Origin: an uncultured Parabacteroides sp.
Lineage (GTDB): Bacteria > Bacteroidota > Bacteroidia > Bacteroidales > Tannerellaceae
Assembly: GCA_900552465.1 (NCBI GenBank)
Contig: URZO01000043.1
Span: 1-33,666, forward strand
Direction: 5' to 3'
DNA length: 33,666 nucleotides
Shown here one piece after another: positions 26,966 through 33,666 of the stretch. Position 1 is the stretch's first letter. Each line of letters begins with the position of its first letter. The position numbers and the translations under genes are program-made. The notes under the pieces were generated by a model that saw only the letters and a program-made list of their open reading frames with translations, was not told where the DNA came from and did not search any database.

Positions 26966-26996
26966 CAAATATAGATACTATTATTTAAAAAACAAG
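26966..26996 (-). promoter_or_regulatory. Promoter of the SusCD locus (before the MFS gene)
   Basis: On the minus strand a -7 box TATATTTG (26966-26973) matches TAnnTTTG exactly. A CTTG element (26993-26996) is 19 bp upstream at -33. It is followed by the candidate operator at 26941-26952. Confidence 0.7.
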
Positions 26997-27023
26997 TTTT
27001 ATATAGTTTTTTTTGAAAAATAA

Positions 27024-27053
27024 TTGGAGACAAGATAAAACATTGTACCTTTG
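27024..27053 (+). promoter_or_regulatory. Promoter of the GntR gene
   Basis: The -7 box TACCTTTG (27046-27053) is a perfect consensus match. TTGG at 27024-27027 lies 18 bp upstream. The divergent arrangement with the MFS promoter allows one regulator to control both. Confidence 0.65.
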
Positions 27054-27086
27054 CAATATAGAAATCACATTGAAAAGAGACGAATG

Positions 27087-27098
27087 TTAGTGCATAAA
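27087..27098. promoter_or_regulatory. Candidate GntR autoregulatory operator
   Basis: TTAGTGCATAAA fits TTARYGCRYWAA and lies in the leader of the GntR gene, 34 bp after its -7 box and about 30 bp before the start codon. This suggests autorepression. Confidence 0.5.
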
Positions 27099-27129
27099 GC
27101 TCTTTTCAGCATAAACATCTAAAAGGAAT

Positions 27130-27894
27130 ATGAAAAGCAGTTGTCCTAAATATCTTGAGATAAGTAAAGCGATAATAGCAAAAATAGAAGCCGGGGAACT
27201 ATCGCCGGGCGATAAAGTCCCTTCGGAAAATGAACTTATCAATATGTATAAGATAAGCAATACTACCGCCAGAAAAAGTCTTTTAGAAGTAGAATTACAA
27301 GGTTGGGCCAGCCGGATCAAGGGAAAAGGAACATTTGTTTTGAATCGTTCTGAAGACAAACACCTCACCCGTATATTGGGTTCTTTCCATGCTATAAAGG
27401 AAAGTTTTAACGACAACTTGATAAAAGAAGGTTTCACACCTAAGAATGTGACACTTGAAAAGACAATTATCGACAGCGGAATATCTATTAATATCAATGG
27501 GAAAAACTATATCATCGAGGGTGATGTGCTCAAAATACGCAGACTACGATATGCTGATGATTTGTTGTTGAAAGATGAAACCCGGTATGTATCTATGGCT
27601 CTTTGCCCTAAAATCAATATGATGGAATTAAATCAGGCTTTCGTGAAGATATACGAAGACAAATATCGGTTGAAGTTAGATAGCGTGCAAAGAACATTGA
27701 GTACGACTGTTACCTATCCGGAAGAAGAGAACAATTACTTTGAGAACGCTCTCCCTCTCTCCATATTCATTTTAGACAGTGCGGTGATCTGCGAGAACCA
27801 AAAAGTAGTGGAAATAGAACATTCTTTGTACAGAGGTGATAAATATAAATTCTCCATTCATACAAAACCGCAATTAATCAGCGAAAAGAAATAG
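27130..27894 (+). CDS. GntR/HutC-family transcriptional repressor with UTRA domain
   Basis: This 254-residue regulator has an N-terminal winged helix (1-72). It shows KYLEISKAIIAKIEAGELSPGDKVPSENELINMYKISNTTARKSLLEVELQGW and the wing RIKGKGTFV. A UTRA effector-binding domain follows (about 90-248), ending VEIEHSLYRGDKYKFSIHT, typical of HutC-type proteins. The ATG at 27130 is preceded by AAAGGAAT. It is divergent from the MFS-isomerase-SusCD series with 196 bp between start codons, which holds both promoters and two palindromic sites. The effector is probably the imported sugar or its phosphate. GntR control of a SusCD locus is less usual than HTCS or sigma/anti-sigma control. Confidence 0.92.
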   Translation: MKSSCPKYLEISKAIIAKIEAGELSPGDKVPSENELINMYKISNTTARKSLLEVELQGWASRIKGKGTFVLNRSEDKHLTRILGSFHAIKESFNDNLIKEGFTPKNVTLEKTIIDSGISININGKNYIIEGDVLKIRRLRYADDLLLKDETRYVSMALCPKINMMELNQAFVKIYEDKYRLKLDSVQRTLSTTVTYPEEENNYFENALPLSIFILDSAVICENQKVVEIEHSLYRGDKYKFSIHTKPQLISEKK

Positions 27895-27901
27895 CCAGTC
27901 A

Positions 27902-27932
27902 TTTCCTCACTTTCAAACTTTTATTATCTTTG
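27902..27932 (+). promoter_or_regulatory. Promoter of the GHL10 gene
   Basis: TTTC (27902-27905), 19 bp, then TATCTTTG (27925-27932): the -7 box is an exact consensus match. It lies just after the GntR stop, so the downstream genes have independent transcription. Confidence 0.65.
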
Positions 27933-27985
27933 CCAATAATTGTAGGGAAACAAACAGCAAAGAATCTCAAAATCAATAGACATTC

Positions 27986-29509
27986 ATGGCGACAAAACAC
28001 CTTTATTGGTTCTTGATAATACTGCTTTGCGCAGTAACATCTTGTAAAACGACACAACAAATATCACAACAACCGGCTGGCAAAGAAGCAAAGCGGGAGT
28101 TCCGCGGAGCTTGGATACAAACGGCTTTTCAGGGGGAATATAAGGATATGACTCCCGCACAGATGCGGAAGGACTTCGTCCGCAAACTCAACTACCTGCA
28201 GAAATGCGGGATCAACGCCATCATCTTCCAGGTACGCCCGGAAGCCGACGCTTTCTATAAATCGGATATAGAACCCTGGAGCCGCTTCTACACCGGACAG
28301 CAAGGGCTTGCACCGGCCGGGAACTTTGACGTGATGGCTTTCCTGATCGAAGAATGCCACAAGCGGAATATGGAGTTTCACGCCTGGCTGAACCCCTACC
28401 GGGCAAGCACGGCCGGAAATACCCGTTTTGCCGATTCACATATATACAATAAGCATCCCGAATGGTTTGTGACCTATAATAAGCAGATATTATTCGACCC
28501 GGGACTACCGGAAAGCCGGCAGTTTATCTGTCGTGTCGTGCGCGACATCGTGAGCCGTTACGATGTAGACGCCATTCACATGGACGACTATTTCTATCCC
28601 TACCCGGCGGCCGGCATGCCTTTCCCGGATGATAAGAGTTTCCGGAAATACGGCTTGAATAAAGGCTATACGGCTGCACAGCGCGGAGACTGGCGAAGGG
28701 AGAACGTGAACACGCTGATCCGCGAAATCAAACGGACCATCCTGCTGGCCAAGCCATGGGTGCGCTTCGGCATCAGCCCGTTCGGAATCTACCGCAATAA
28801 AAAGAGTACACCCGACGGTTCGGGCAGCGAAACGAACGGCCTGCAGAACTACGACGACCTGTATGCCGACGTCACACGCTGGGTGAAAGAAGGCTGGATC
28901 GATTACAACATTCCACAGATATATTGGGAGATCGGACACCCCGCAGCCGACTATATCACCCTCGTCAAATGGTGGGACAAGAATGCCAACGGCGGACATC
29001 TGTACATCGGACAGGACGTTGCCCGTACCATGAAAGCCGGACAGCTGACACGTAAGATGCGTTACGAACGCGCCCTGCCTCACATCAGCGGAAACTGTTT
29101 TTGGCCTGCAAACGAGATCCTCTGGAACAACCAGGGCGTGGCCGACAGCCTGAAACGCAACTACCACCGTTATCCGGCGCTGATCCCGGCTTATACCCAC
29201 ATGCACAATCGCGCCCCGCAGGAGGTACGGAAACTGAAAACGGAATGGACGGCACAGGGCTACCTGCTGCACTGGCAGGCGGAACAGAGCAAAACCAATC
29301 CGGAGCTGGCAAGCTATTTCGTCATCTATCGTTTTGAAGATAAGGAACCGGTCGACCTCGGCGATCCGTCAAAGATAGTAACCATCACACGGGAAACAAG
29401 TTATCTGTTGCCTTACGACAATGGGAAACGCAAATACCGTTATGTCGTTACAGCCGTAGACCGTTTCCACAACGAGAACCAGGGTAAAAGTAAAAAGGTC
29501 AAACTCTAA
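27986..29509 (+). CDS. GHL10 (glycoside hydrolase-like family 10, YngK-type) lipoprotein
   Basis: This 507-residue envelope lipoprotein has a signal ending at AVTSC (Cys20). Residues 37-360 form the GHL10 barrel: REFRGAWIQTAF at its start, KCGINAIIFQVRPEADAFY, FHAWLNPYRA, DAIHMDDYFYPYP with the usual acidic pair, FGISPFGIYRN and YNIPQIYWEIGH. A fibronectin-type III-like domain closes the protein (about 410-507). Members of this family act on cell-wall or polysaccharide substrates, but the reaction of this one is not known. GC content is visibly higher than in the SusCD locus before it. The AraC gene begins 12 bp after its stop, so the two are probably cotranscribed. Confidence 0.9.
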   Translation: MATKHLYWFLIILLCAVTSCKTTQQISQQPAGKEAKREFRGAWIQTAFQGEYKDMTPAQMRKDFVRKLNYLQKCGINAIIFQVRPEADAFYKSDIEPWSRFYTGQQGLAPAGNFDVMAFLIEECHKRNMEFHAWLNPYRASTAGNTRFADSHIYNKHPEWFVTYNKQILFDPGLPESRQFICRVVRDIVSRYDVDAIHMDDYFYPYPAAGMPFPDDKSFRKYGLNKGYTAAQRGDWRRENVNTLIREIKRTILLAKPWVRFGISPFGIYRNKKSTPDGSGSETNGLQNYDDLYADVTRWVKEGWIDYNIPQIYWEIGHPAADYITLVKWWDKNANGGHLYIGQDVARTMKAGQLTRKMRYERALPHISGNCFWPANEILWNNQGVADSLKRNYHRYPALIPAYTHMHNRAPQEVRKLKTEWTAQGYLLHWQAEQSKTNPELASYFVIYRFEDKEPVDLGDPSKIVTITRETSYLLPYDNGKRKYRYVVTAVDRFHNENQGKSKKVKL

Positions 29510-29521
29510 ATCCGGACACAT

Positions 29522-30373
29522 ATGTCTGATTTCATTTGTCAGAAATATACTGACTGTTCTTCTTGTTCCCTCTACCAGAAGCAACTGTTCAAGTACCGTT
29601 CTTACTTCAAAGGTATGATAATCCCGAAGGAGCGGTGCTCGCAGAACACGATCTATTTTCTGATCAGCGGACGCGTGCAGGTAAATAGCGAAGAACATCC
29701 CGGCACCGTGTTCCATGACGGACAGTTCATCATGCAGCCGATCGGTTCGCGTGTGGAATTCCGCATACTGGAACAGACGGAATGTATCCTTTATCTGTTC
29801 GAGACTCCAAAGAGTATCTGTACCGAACGTTATAACCGGGGACTGGAACTAGCAAAAGAATCTCCCATGGAACCGATCGTGATGGAGATGTGCTTTCCCC
29901 TGCGCCTTTTCATCAACGGGTTGAAAATGTATCTCAACAACGACCTCCTGTGTGCCGAACTTCTGAAGGCTAAACAGACAGAGTTGTATTTCCTGCTCAA
30001 CTGCTATTACACGATCAAGGAGATAGCGGCTTTTTATGCACCTATATATAGGTATAGTAAAACATTCCGTTACTTCGTCATGCAAAACTACCTGAAAGCA
30101 AAAGACGTGGAGTCTTTTGCACAATTAGGGGGGTATAGTACCCCCACCTTCCGCCGTCTTTTCAAAGACACTTTCGGCGAACCTGCTTACCAGTGGATGG
30201 TCAAGAAGAAGTGCCAGGATATACAGAGCGACCTGATCACCACTGACATCAGCATTTCCGAGATCTGCTACAAGTATGGATTCGAGTCATTATCCAACTT
30301 CTCCCACTTCTGCCGGGCTAATTTCGGCAAATCTCCACGTGCAATTCGCAACGAAAGGGGAGAAAACCTATAA
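29522..30373 (+). CDS. AraC-family transcriptional regulator
   Basis: This 283-residue regulator has an N-terminal cupin/cyclic-nucleotide-like sensor (about 25-110, NTIYFLISGRVQVNSEEHPGTVFHDGQFIMQPIGS). Its AraC DNA-binding domain follows (about 188-278): FAQLGGYSTPTFRRLFKDTFGEPAYQWM and ISISEICYKYGFESLSNFSHFCRANFGKSPRAIR. The extreme N terminus carries three close cysteines (Cys6, Cys12, Cys15), which might sense redox state or metal; this is speculation. It precedes the DUF5119 and fimbrillin genes, a frequent arrangement in Bacteroidales, so it may control surface fimbriae. No ligand can be named. Confidence 0.88.
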   Translation: MSDFICQKYTDCSSCSLYQKQLFKYRSYFKGMIIPKERCSQNTIYFLISGRVQVNSEEHPGTVFHDGQFIMQPIGSRVEFRILEQTECILYLFETPKSICTERYNRGLELAKESPMEPIVMEMCFPLRLFINGLKMYLNNDLLCAELLKAKQTELYFLLNCYYTIKEIAAFYAPIYRYSKTFRYFVMQNYLKAKDVESFAQLGGYSTPTFRRLFKDTFGEPAYQWMVKKKCQDIQSDLITTDISISEICYKYGFESLSNFSHFCRANFGKSPRAIRNERGENL

Positions 30374-30444
30374 AAATCAACATATATCGCAAGTTTTGCA
30401 ACTCTTTGATCAGAAAAAACAATTCAACCGATCCATAATCCCTG

Positions 30445-30452
30445 TACATTTG
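30445..30452 (+). promoter_or_regulatory. -7 box before the DUF5119-fimbrillin genes
   Basis: TACATTTG is a perfect TAnnTTTG match 48 bp before the DUF5119 start. No TTG-like -33 element is present at 19 bp, which fits activation, possibly by the AraC protein just upstream. Confidence 0.5.
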
Positions 30453-30500
30453 CATCATAACAACAAGTAAGTTTTGATTATCAAAGTATTTTTGAAGCAA

Positions 30501-31412
30501 ATGGACATTCGGAATTACATAGAGACAGGTATTGCCTGTATGGTCTGCTGTTTAATCGTCACACTGGTTAAGTGCAGCACGAACGAAACTCCGGATGTAG
30601 AAGAACAAGGTAATGTTGAGTATTCCTTCAAATGGGATAGTCTGCTGAAAAGATTCCCGGTTCCGGAACGGCTCCGGTATTGTTTCTATCCCACAGACGG
30701 AGGCTCGATGATTCAAATGGACGATGATGCGGACGGATTGCGCTTCTCTTTACCGCCGGCACGTTACAAACTTTTAGTATTCAATTGTGATGCTGCCAAT
30801 ATTGCTTTCAAAAACATGAACAATTTCGAAACAGCCGAAGCGTATATTCCGGCAACAAAGGCTGCCGATGGAATTCAAAATGGGACAATTCCTTTATACG
30901 GAATCGCAATCGAAGAATTGGAAATAAAGAGGGGGAGCAACGAACCGATAACATTCAAGCCCGAGCCTCTGGTACGTAGCCTGTCCATCACAGTAAAGGT
31001 GGAAGGAATGGAGCATATCACAAGCTGTAAAGGAACCATCAGCGGCATGTCGAGCGCCATCAACCTGAGTAAACAGGAAGTTGTAGCAAATGCAACGACA
31101 GACCAGACTTTTGAAACCACCCCTTCAGAGGAAGGAGTCAGTGCAAACATCCTGATGCTGGGAAAACCGAAAGAGAAAGGAGAAGGCGAAGAACTGCCGG
31201 ATGCAGTTCCGCCCCACGAGGTCACATTAGACTTTTCCTTATCCGATGGGAGCACTGCCTCGTCAACAATAGACTTAGGCACATCCCTAGACGATACCGA
31301 AGGGCATAATATAGACGTCGCAATAGAAGCCAATGTCACCCCTGGTCCCAATTTCACAGTAACAATCAACCGTTGGGAAGTAACCTCGGGAGACAGTTTA
31401 ATCATCGAATAG
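30501..31412 (+). CDS. DUF5119-type fimbrillin-associated lipoprotein
   Basis: This 303-residue exported protein has an N-terminal hydrophobic stretch rich in Cys (IACMVCCLIVTLVKC). The anchor residue is probably Cys25, although Lys at the position before it is unusual for a lipobox. FKWDSLLKRFPVPERLRYCFYPTDGG and the following beta-rich region agree with DUF5119 proteins, which occur beside fimbrillins and are related to Mfa2/FimB-type anchor subunits. The middle contains an ALPP-like FSLPPARYKLLVFN. The start is the ATG at 30501; the upstream TTG frame has no support. It begins the cluster with the two fimbrillins and is probably an anchor or assembly factor. Confidence 0.8.
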   Translation: MDIRNYIETGIACMVCCLIVTLVKCSTNETPDVEEQGNVEYSFKWDSLLKRFPVPERLRYCFYPTDGGSMIQMDDDADGLRFSLPPARYKLLVFNCDAANIAFKNMNNFETAEAYIPATKAADGIQNGTIPLYGIAIEELEIKRGSNEPITFKPEPLVRSLSITVKVEGMEHITSCKGTISGMSSAINLSKQEVVANATTDQTFETTPSEEGVSANILMLGKPKEKGEGEELPDAVPPHEVTLDFSLSDGSTASSTIDLGTSLDDTEGHNIDVAIEANVTPGPNFTVTINRWEVTSGDSLIIE

Positions 31413-31469
31413 ACAACGAATATTTAATTAACGATTATAGGGTAAATAACAATTTAAAAAAGGAATATT

Positions 31470-32390
31470 ATGAAAAGTTTAGTATTAAGTATGCTTGCTA
31501 TAGCAAGCATGGCAGCTATGAGTAGCTGCTCAAGTGACAATGATGTAATTGATGAGGTTACTGGTGGTATTCAGGACAAGGTGGAGATAAAGTTGAATGC
31601 AGGGGTCGTCGGAATAGAGACAAAAGCAGTGATAACAAACAGTGATAATTTTACGCCTTCTATCGTAGGTTGGAATGCAACAACAAAACCTACTGCTGCA
31701 GCTACAGCTCCTGTATGGACTACTACGCCAAATGCAGCTATAGCAGGGAATGCCAGTGGCGTAGCAATTACATTAACAGAAAAGCAATATTATGAAGGGG
31801 AGGCGACTCAGCATGCCTATATTAGAGGTTATTTTCCTACTGGAACTTCAACAGGAGGAGCTGTTTCTTTTGAAAATACAGCAGGAGATCAAGATGTAAT
31901 GATGACAGAAATTGTAGATGCAGGAACACGAGATAACGCACAAACTGCCGCACTTACTTTTGCTCACAAATTATCCCAATTAAATTTCAAAGTGCAGAAG
32001 GATGCGACTCTTCAAGGAGATGTAACTCTAACATCTATAACAGTTAAAAACGCAGAATTGCCTATCGGCTTTGACATTACAACTGGAACTATTAATTACA
32101 AGACCGCTGAGGACTTGTCAATTTCAGGAATTACAGCAGGTCAAGCAATTGGCACTCTTGCTTCTGCAGGTTCTCCAATTATGATCAAACCCTTATCCAC
32201 TACAACATTAACATTAGATGTAGTTACAAGCCAGGGAAGTTTCAATGATGTTACAGTCACAGTTGATGGTGCAGATACAAATGGAGGAACTTCTTATACT
32301 ATCACATTGAACTTCAAACAAAGAGAAGTGACTACTACTGCCTCTGTTACAGATTGGACTCAAAAAACAGGTTCAGGAGATGTAATGTAA
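31470..32390 (+). CDS. Fimbrillin-family lipoprotein (major pilin candidate)
   Basis: This 306-residue surface protein has a signal ending at MSSC (Cys20) followed by acidic SSDNDVIDE, like surface-exposed Bacteroidota lipoproteins. The body is rich in Thr, Ala and Val with alternating strands. It has the fimbrillin features VEIKLNAGVVGIETKAVI near the N terminus, ALTFAHKLSQLNFKVQKD in the middle, and FKQREVTTTASVTDWTQ at the end. The TKAVIT segment recurs as TKAIIT in the next gene and is a candidate processing region by analogy with FimA-type pilins. AAAGGAATATT precedes the ATG. A strong hairpin follows, so this gene may be expressed more than its downstream partner. Confidence 0.88.
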   Translation: MKSLVLSMLAIASMAAMSSCSSDNDVIDEVTGGIQDKVEIKLNAGVVGIETKAVITNSDNFTPSIVGWNATTKPTAAATAPVWTTTPNAAIAGNASGVAITLTEKQYYEGEATQHAYIRGYFPTGTSTGGAVSFENTAGDQDVMMTEIVDAGTRDNAQTAALTFAHKLSQLNFKVQKDATLQGDVTLTSITVKNAELPIGFDITTGTINYKTAEDLSISGITAGQAIGTLASAGSPIMIKPLSTTTLTLDVVTSQGSFNDVTVTVDGADTNGGTSYTITLNFKQREVTTTASVTDWTQKTGSGDVM

Positions 32391-32415
32391 TTAAGAGTCA
32401 AAATATAACTAAAAT

Positions 32416-32469
32416 TATAGAGATACTGATAGCACAGATTGGTGTATCTATGCTATCAGTATCTCTATA
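32416..32469 (+). terminator. 19-bp perfect inverted repeat between the fimbrillin genes
   Basis: TATAGAGATACTGATAGCA (32416-32434) pairs without mismatch with 32451-32469 around a 16-nt loop. It lies 25 bp after the first fimbrillin stop and 21 bp before the second start. No T run follows, so it is more likely a partial terminator or an RNA-stabilizing stem than a classic terminator. Confidence 0.75.
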
Positions 32470-32490
32470 CTACCTATACATACTTTACAT

Positions 32491-33390
32491 ATGAATTATT
32501 GTAATAACATATTATTCATTTTTCTTTGTATATGTTCATCCTGCGGAAATGAACCGGAATTAGTAACCAATAAGGATGCTATCCATTTCTCCACCCGCAT
32601 CCAAACCCTCACTACCAAAGCCATCATTACCGACGCCACCCTTCCCGCCAACTCCCAAATCGGAATCTTCTCCTGGGGGCATCACAAGAATGACGGGAAT
32701 GTGAACACTACACTTCGTAAAGATTTAACAAACACCCTTTATACACAAGAGGCTGGAAGTAACGAACTAATTGCCACTGTTGAAAGCCATTACCCCATCA
32801 ATCCCGACACCCTACTTAACTTCTACGCCTATTATCCTTATACCCAATCGGGAACCAATACGCCCGAAAGTATTCCGTTCGATCTAAGCAAACAAGAAGA
32901 TATCATGTGGGCAACTCCCGTCCTGAACCGGAGTAAAGCCACAAGCGATGACGTGGTAAATCTCGCATTCAACCACCTTCTCTCCGCTATTACCATCAAA
33001 TTCGAGAAAGCCGATGACATCAAAGAAACGATGATTTTGGAAAGTATTTCCCTGGCAGGTTATTCGCCCGCTATACAGCTCAACATCCAAACAGGTAAAC
33101 TGACGCAAACAGCCACCGAAAGCAACTATACATTCATCAAGGATCAGAACATCGAAATAGTTCCGGAACAAAAGACCATCATTACCGATTGTCTTTTATG
33201 CCCGATAGCCAAACCCGTCTTTGTCGTCCGCATGAGTGGTAAAGATTACCGCATCGAATCCACCAAAGCATTCGAGGCCGGCAAAAAGCAGACATACGAA
33301 TTCACCCTACAAGCCAAAGACATCCACCTCTCCGGCAGCATCAATCCCTGGGAAGACGGCGGTTCAAGCAATGAAACAGTCTATTTTTGA
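32491..33390 (+). CDS. Fimbrillin-family lipoprotein, second copy
   Basis: This 299-residue exported lipoprotein has a short signal ending near ICSSC (Cys18). It shares the fimbrillin layout: IHFSTRIQTLTTKAIIT near the N terminus, QIGIFSWG, NFYAYYPYTQ, a central LAFNHLLSAITIKFEKAD and a final LSGSINPWEDGG. It is divergent in sequence from the gene before it, so it is probably a minor or tip subunit rather than a recent duplicate. The ATG at 32491 follows the hairpin by 21 bp. The coding sequence is richer in GC than that of the first fimbrillin. Confidence 0.85.
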   Translation: MNYCNNILFIFLCICSSCGNEPELVTNKDAIHFSTRIQTLTTKAIITDATLPANSQIGIFSWGHHKNDGNVNTTLRKDLTNTLYTQEAGSNELIATVESHYPINPDTLLNFYAYYPYTQSGTNTPESIPFDLSKQEDIMWATPVLNRSKATSDDVVNLAFNHLLSAITIKFEKADDIKETMILESISLAGYSPAIQLNIQTGKLTQTATESNYTFIKDQNIEIVPEQKTIITDCLLCPIAKPVFVVRMSGKDYRIESTKAFEAGKKQTYEFTLQAKDIHLSGSINPWEDGGSSNETVYF

Positions 33391-33446
33391 TTCGGATATT
33401 GACAAATGTAAACCTACTATATAAGGCTGATCTGAGATTATAGCCA

Positions 33447-33512
33447 TCAGTATGGTTTTGGCGTATCATAACTATGATTTACCCAAACCACTACTATGAT
33501 ACAGAAAAACGG
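33447..33512 (+). repeat. Dispersed palindromic repeat, family 2, copy B
   Basis: This is the inverted relative of 8441-8510. Blocks TATGGTTTTGG, TATCATAACTATGAT and CTATGATACAGAAAAACGG correspond in order. It lies 56 bp after the last fimbrillin and may serve as its terminator. Confidence 0.7.
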
Positions 33513-33543
33513 AAGAGCTCACAATTTTGCAGTTTTGAGCTAT

Positions 33544-33583
33544 CCTGTTCCCGCACTCCGACGTGGGATCGCAGCGGAACAGG
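33544..33583. repeat. Inverted repeat hairpin
   Basis: CCTGTTCC (33544-33551) and GGAACAGG (33576-33583) are perfect arms with a GC-rich 24-nt interior, followed on the plus strand by TTTTATATT. It could be a terminator. A smaller pair, AGCTCA/TGAGCT, lies just before at 33516-33541. Confidence 0.5.
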
Positions 33584-33598
33584 TTTTATATTGAACCA

Positions 33599-33666
33599 TA
33601 AATGATGATTTATGAGTGTGTTTCGTGTTTGTGGTTACAGCGCCGGGAGTATCTGTTTCCCCTCTT
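33599..33666. repeat. MITE-like intergenic repeat, copy 3 (left part, truncated by window end)
   Basis: It begins with TAAATGATGATTTATGAGTG and continues through CGGGAGTATCTGTTTCCCCTCT, matching 7056-7120. Its first 25 bases are the inverse of the right end of copy 1 with three mismatches. The window stops inside the central palindrome. Confidence 0.8.

Noticed and set aside
32416..32469. Invertible promoter flanked by inverted repeats
   Set aside because: Only 16 nt separate the arms, too little to hold a promoter or to be flipped by a usual recombinase, and no recombinase gene is nearby.
1..33666. tRNA, rRNA, integrase or phage genes
   Set aside because: No cloverleaf-like or ribosomal sequence and no integrase or phage protein was seen, so no integrative-element claim is made for the SusCD locus.

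Overview
The window looks like a chromosomal segment of a gut Bacteroidota bacterium of the order Bacteroidales, most plausibly Parabacteroides-like (genus is an inference). Supporting signs are a SusC/SusD pair, a hybrid two-component sensor with an AraC output domain, GH32, GH106 and GHL10 enzymes, fimbrillin-family lipoproteins, few Shine-Dalgarno sequences, and promoters of the Bacteroides type (TAnnTTTG at -7 with a TTG-like -33 box 19 bp upstream).

Region 1 (about 119-7034, minus strand) is a compact fructan/fructose locus. In transcription order it holds a hybrid two-component regulator with a periplasmic sugar-binding sensor, a GH32 lipoprotein, a PfkB fructokinase and an MFS sugar permease. 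It has no SusC/SusD pair of its own. Two regulatory structures stand out. One is a pair of exact 10-bp direct repeats 21 bp apart just upstream of the GH32 -7 box. The other is an alternating array of eight AGTTTCA/TGAAACT heptamers between the GH32 and kinase genes. Region 2 (7264-11303) is housekeeping: pyrH, a small YtxH-like protein and uvrA. Region 3 (11391-14621) is a GH106-type alpha-L-rhamnosidase. It is followed by a 693-bp gene-free stretch with a 21-bp tandem repeat.

Region 4 (15315-27894) is an apparently AT-richer polysaccharide utilization locus. On the minus strand it encodes an MFS permease, an AraA-like sugar isomerase, SusC, SusD, an 848-residue lipoprotein that I cannot assign to a family, and a sialate O-acetylesterase-type SGNH esterase. 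A divergent GntR/UTRA repressor gene lies at its head. A palindromic motif, TTARYGCRYWAA or close to it, occurs at four places in the control regions and is a good candidate operator. The likely logic is outer-membrane capture by SusCD, trimming by the esterase and the unknown lipoprotein, import by the MFS, isomerization in the cytoplasm, and sugar-relieved repression by GntR. This locus is the best candidate for an undescribed system.

Region 5 (27986-33390, plus strand) holds a GHL10 lipoprotein, an AraC-type regulator, a DUF5119 lipoprotein and two fimbrillin-family lipoproteins, which form a surface fimbria-type cluster. A 19-bp perfect inverted repeat separates the two fimbrillins.

Two dispersed non-coding repeat families are visible. 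The first is a 193-bp MITE-like element with terminal inverted repeats: one complete copy at 7056-7248 and partial copies at both window ends. The second is a roughly 70-bp palindromic repeat at 8441-8510 and, inverted, at 33447-33512. The window ends inside copies of the first family, as expected if this is a contig that an assembler broke at a multicopy repeat.
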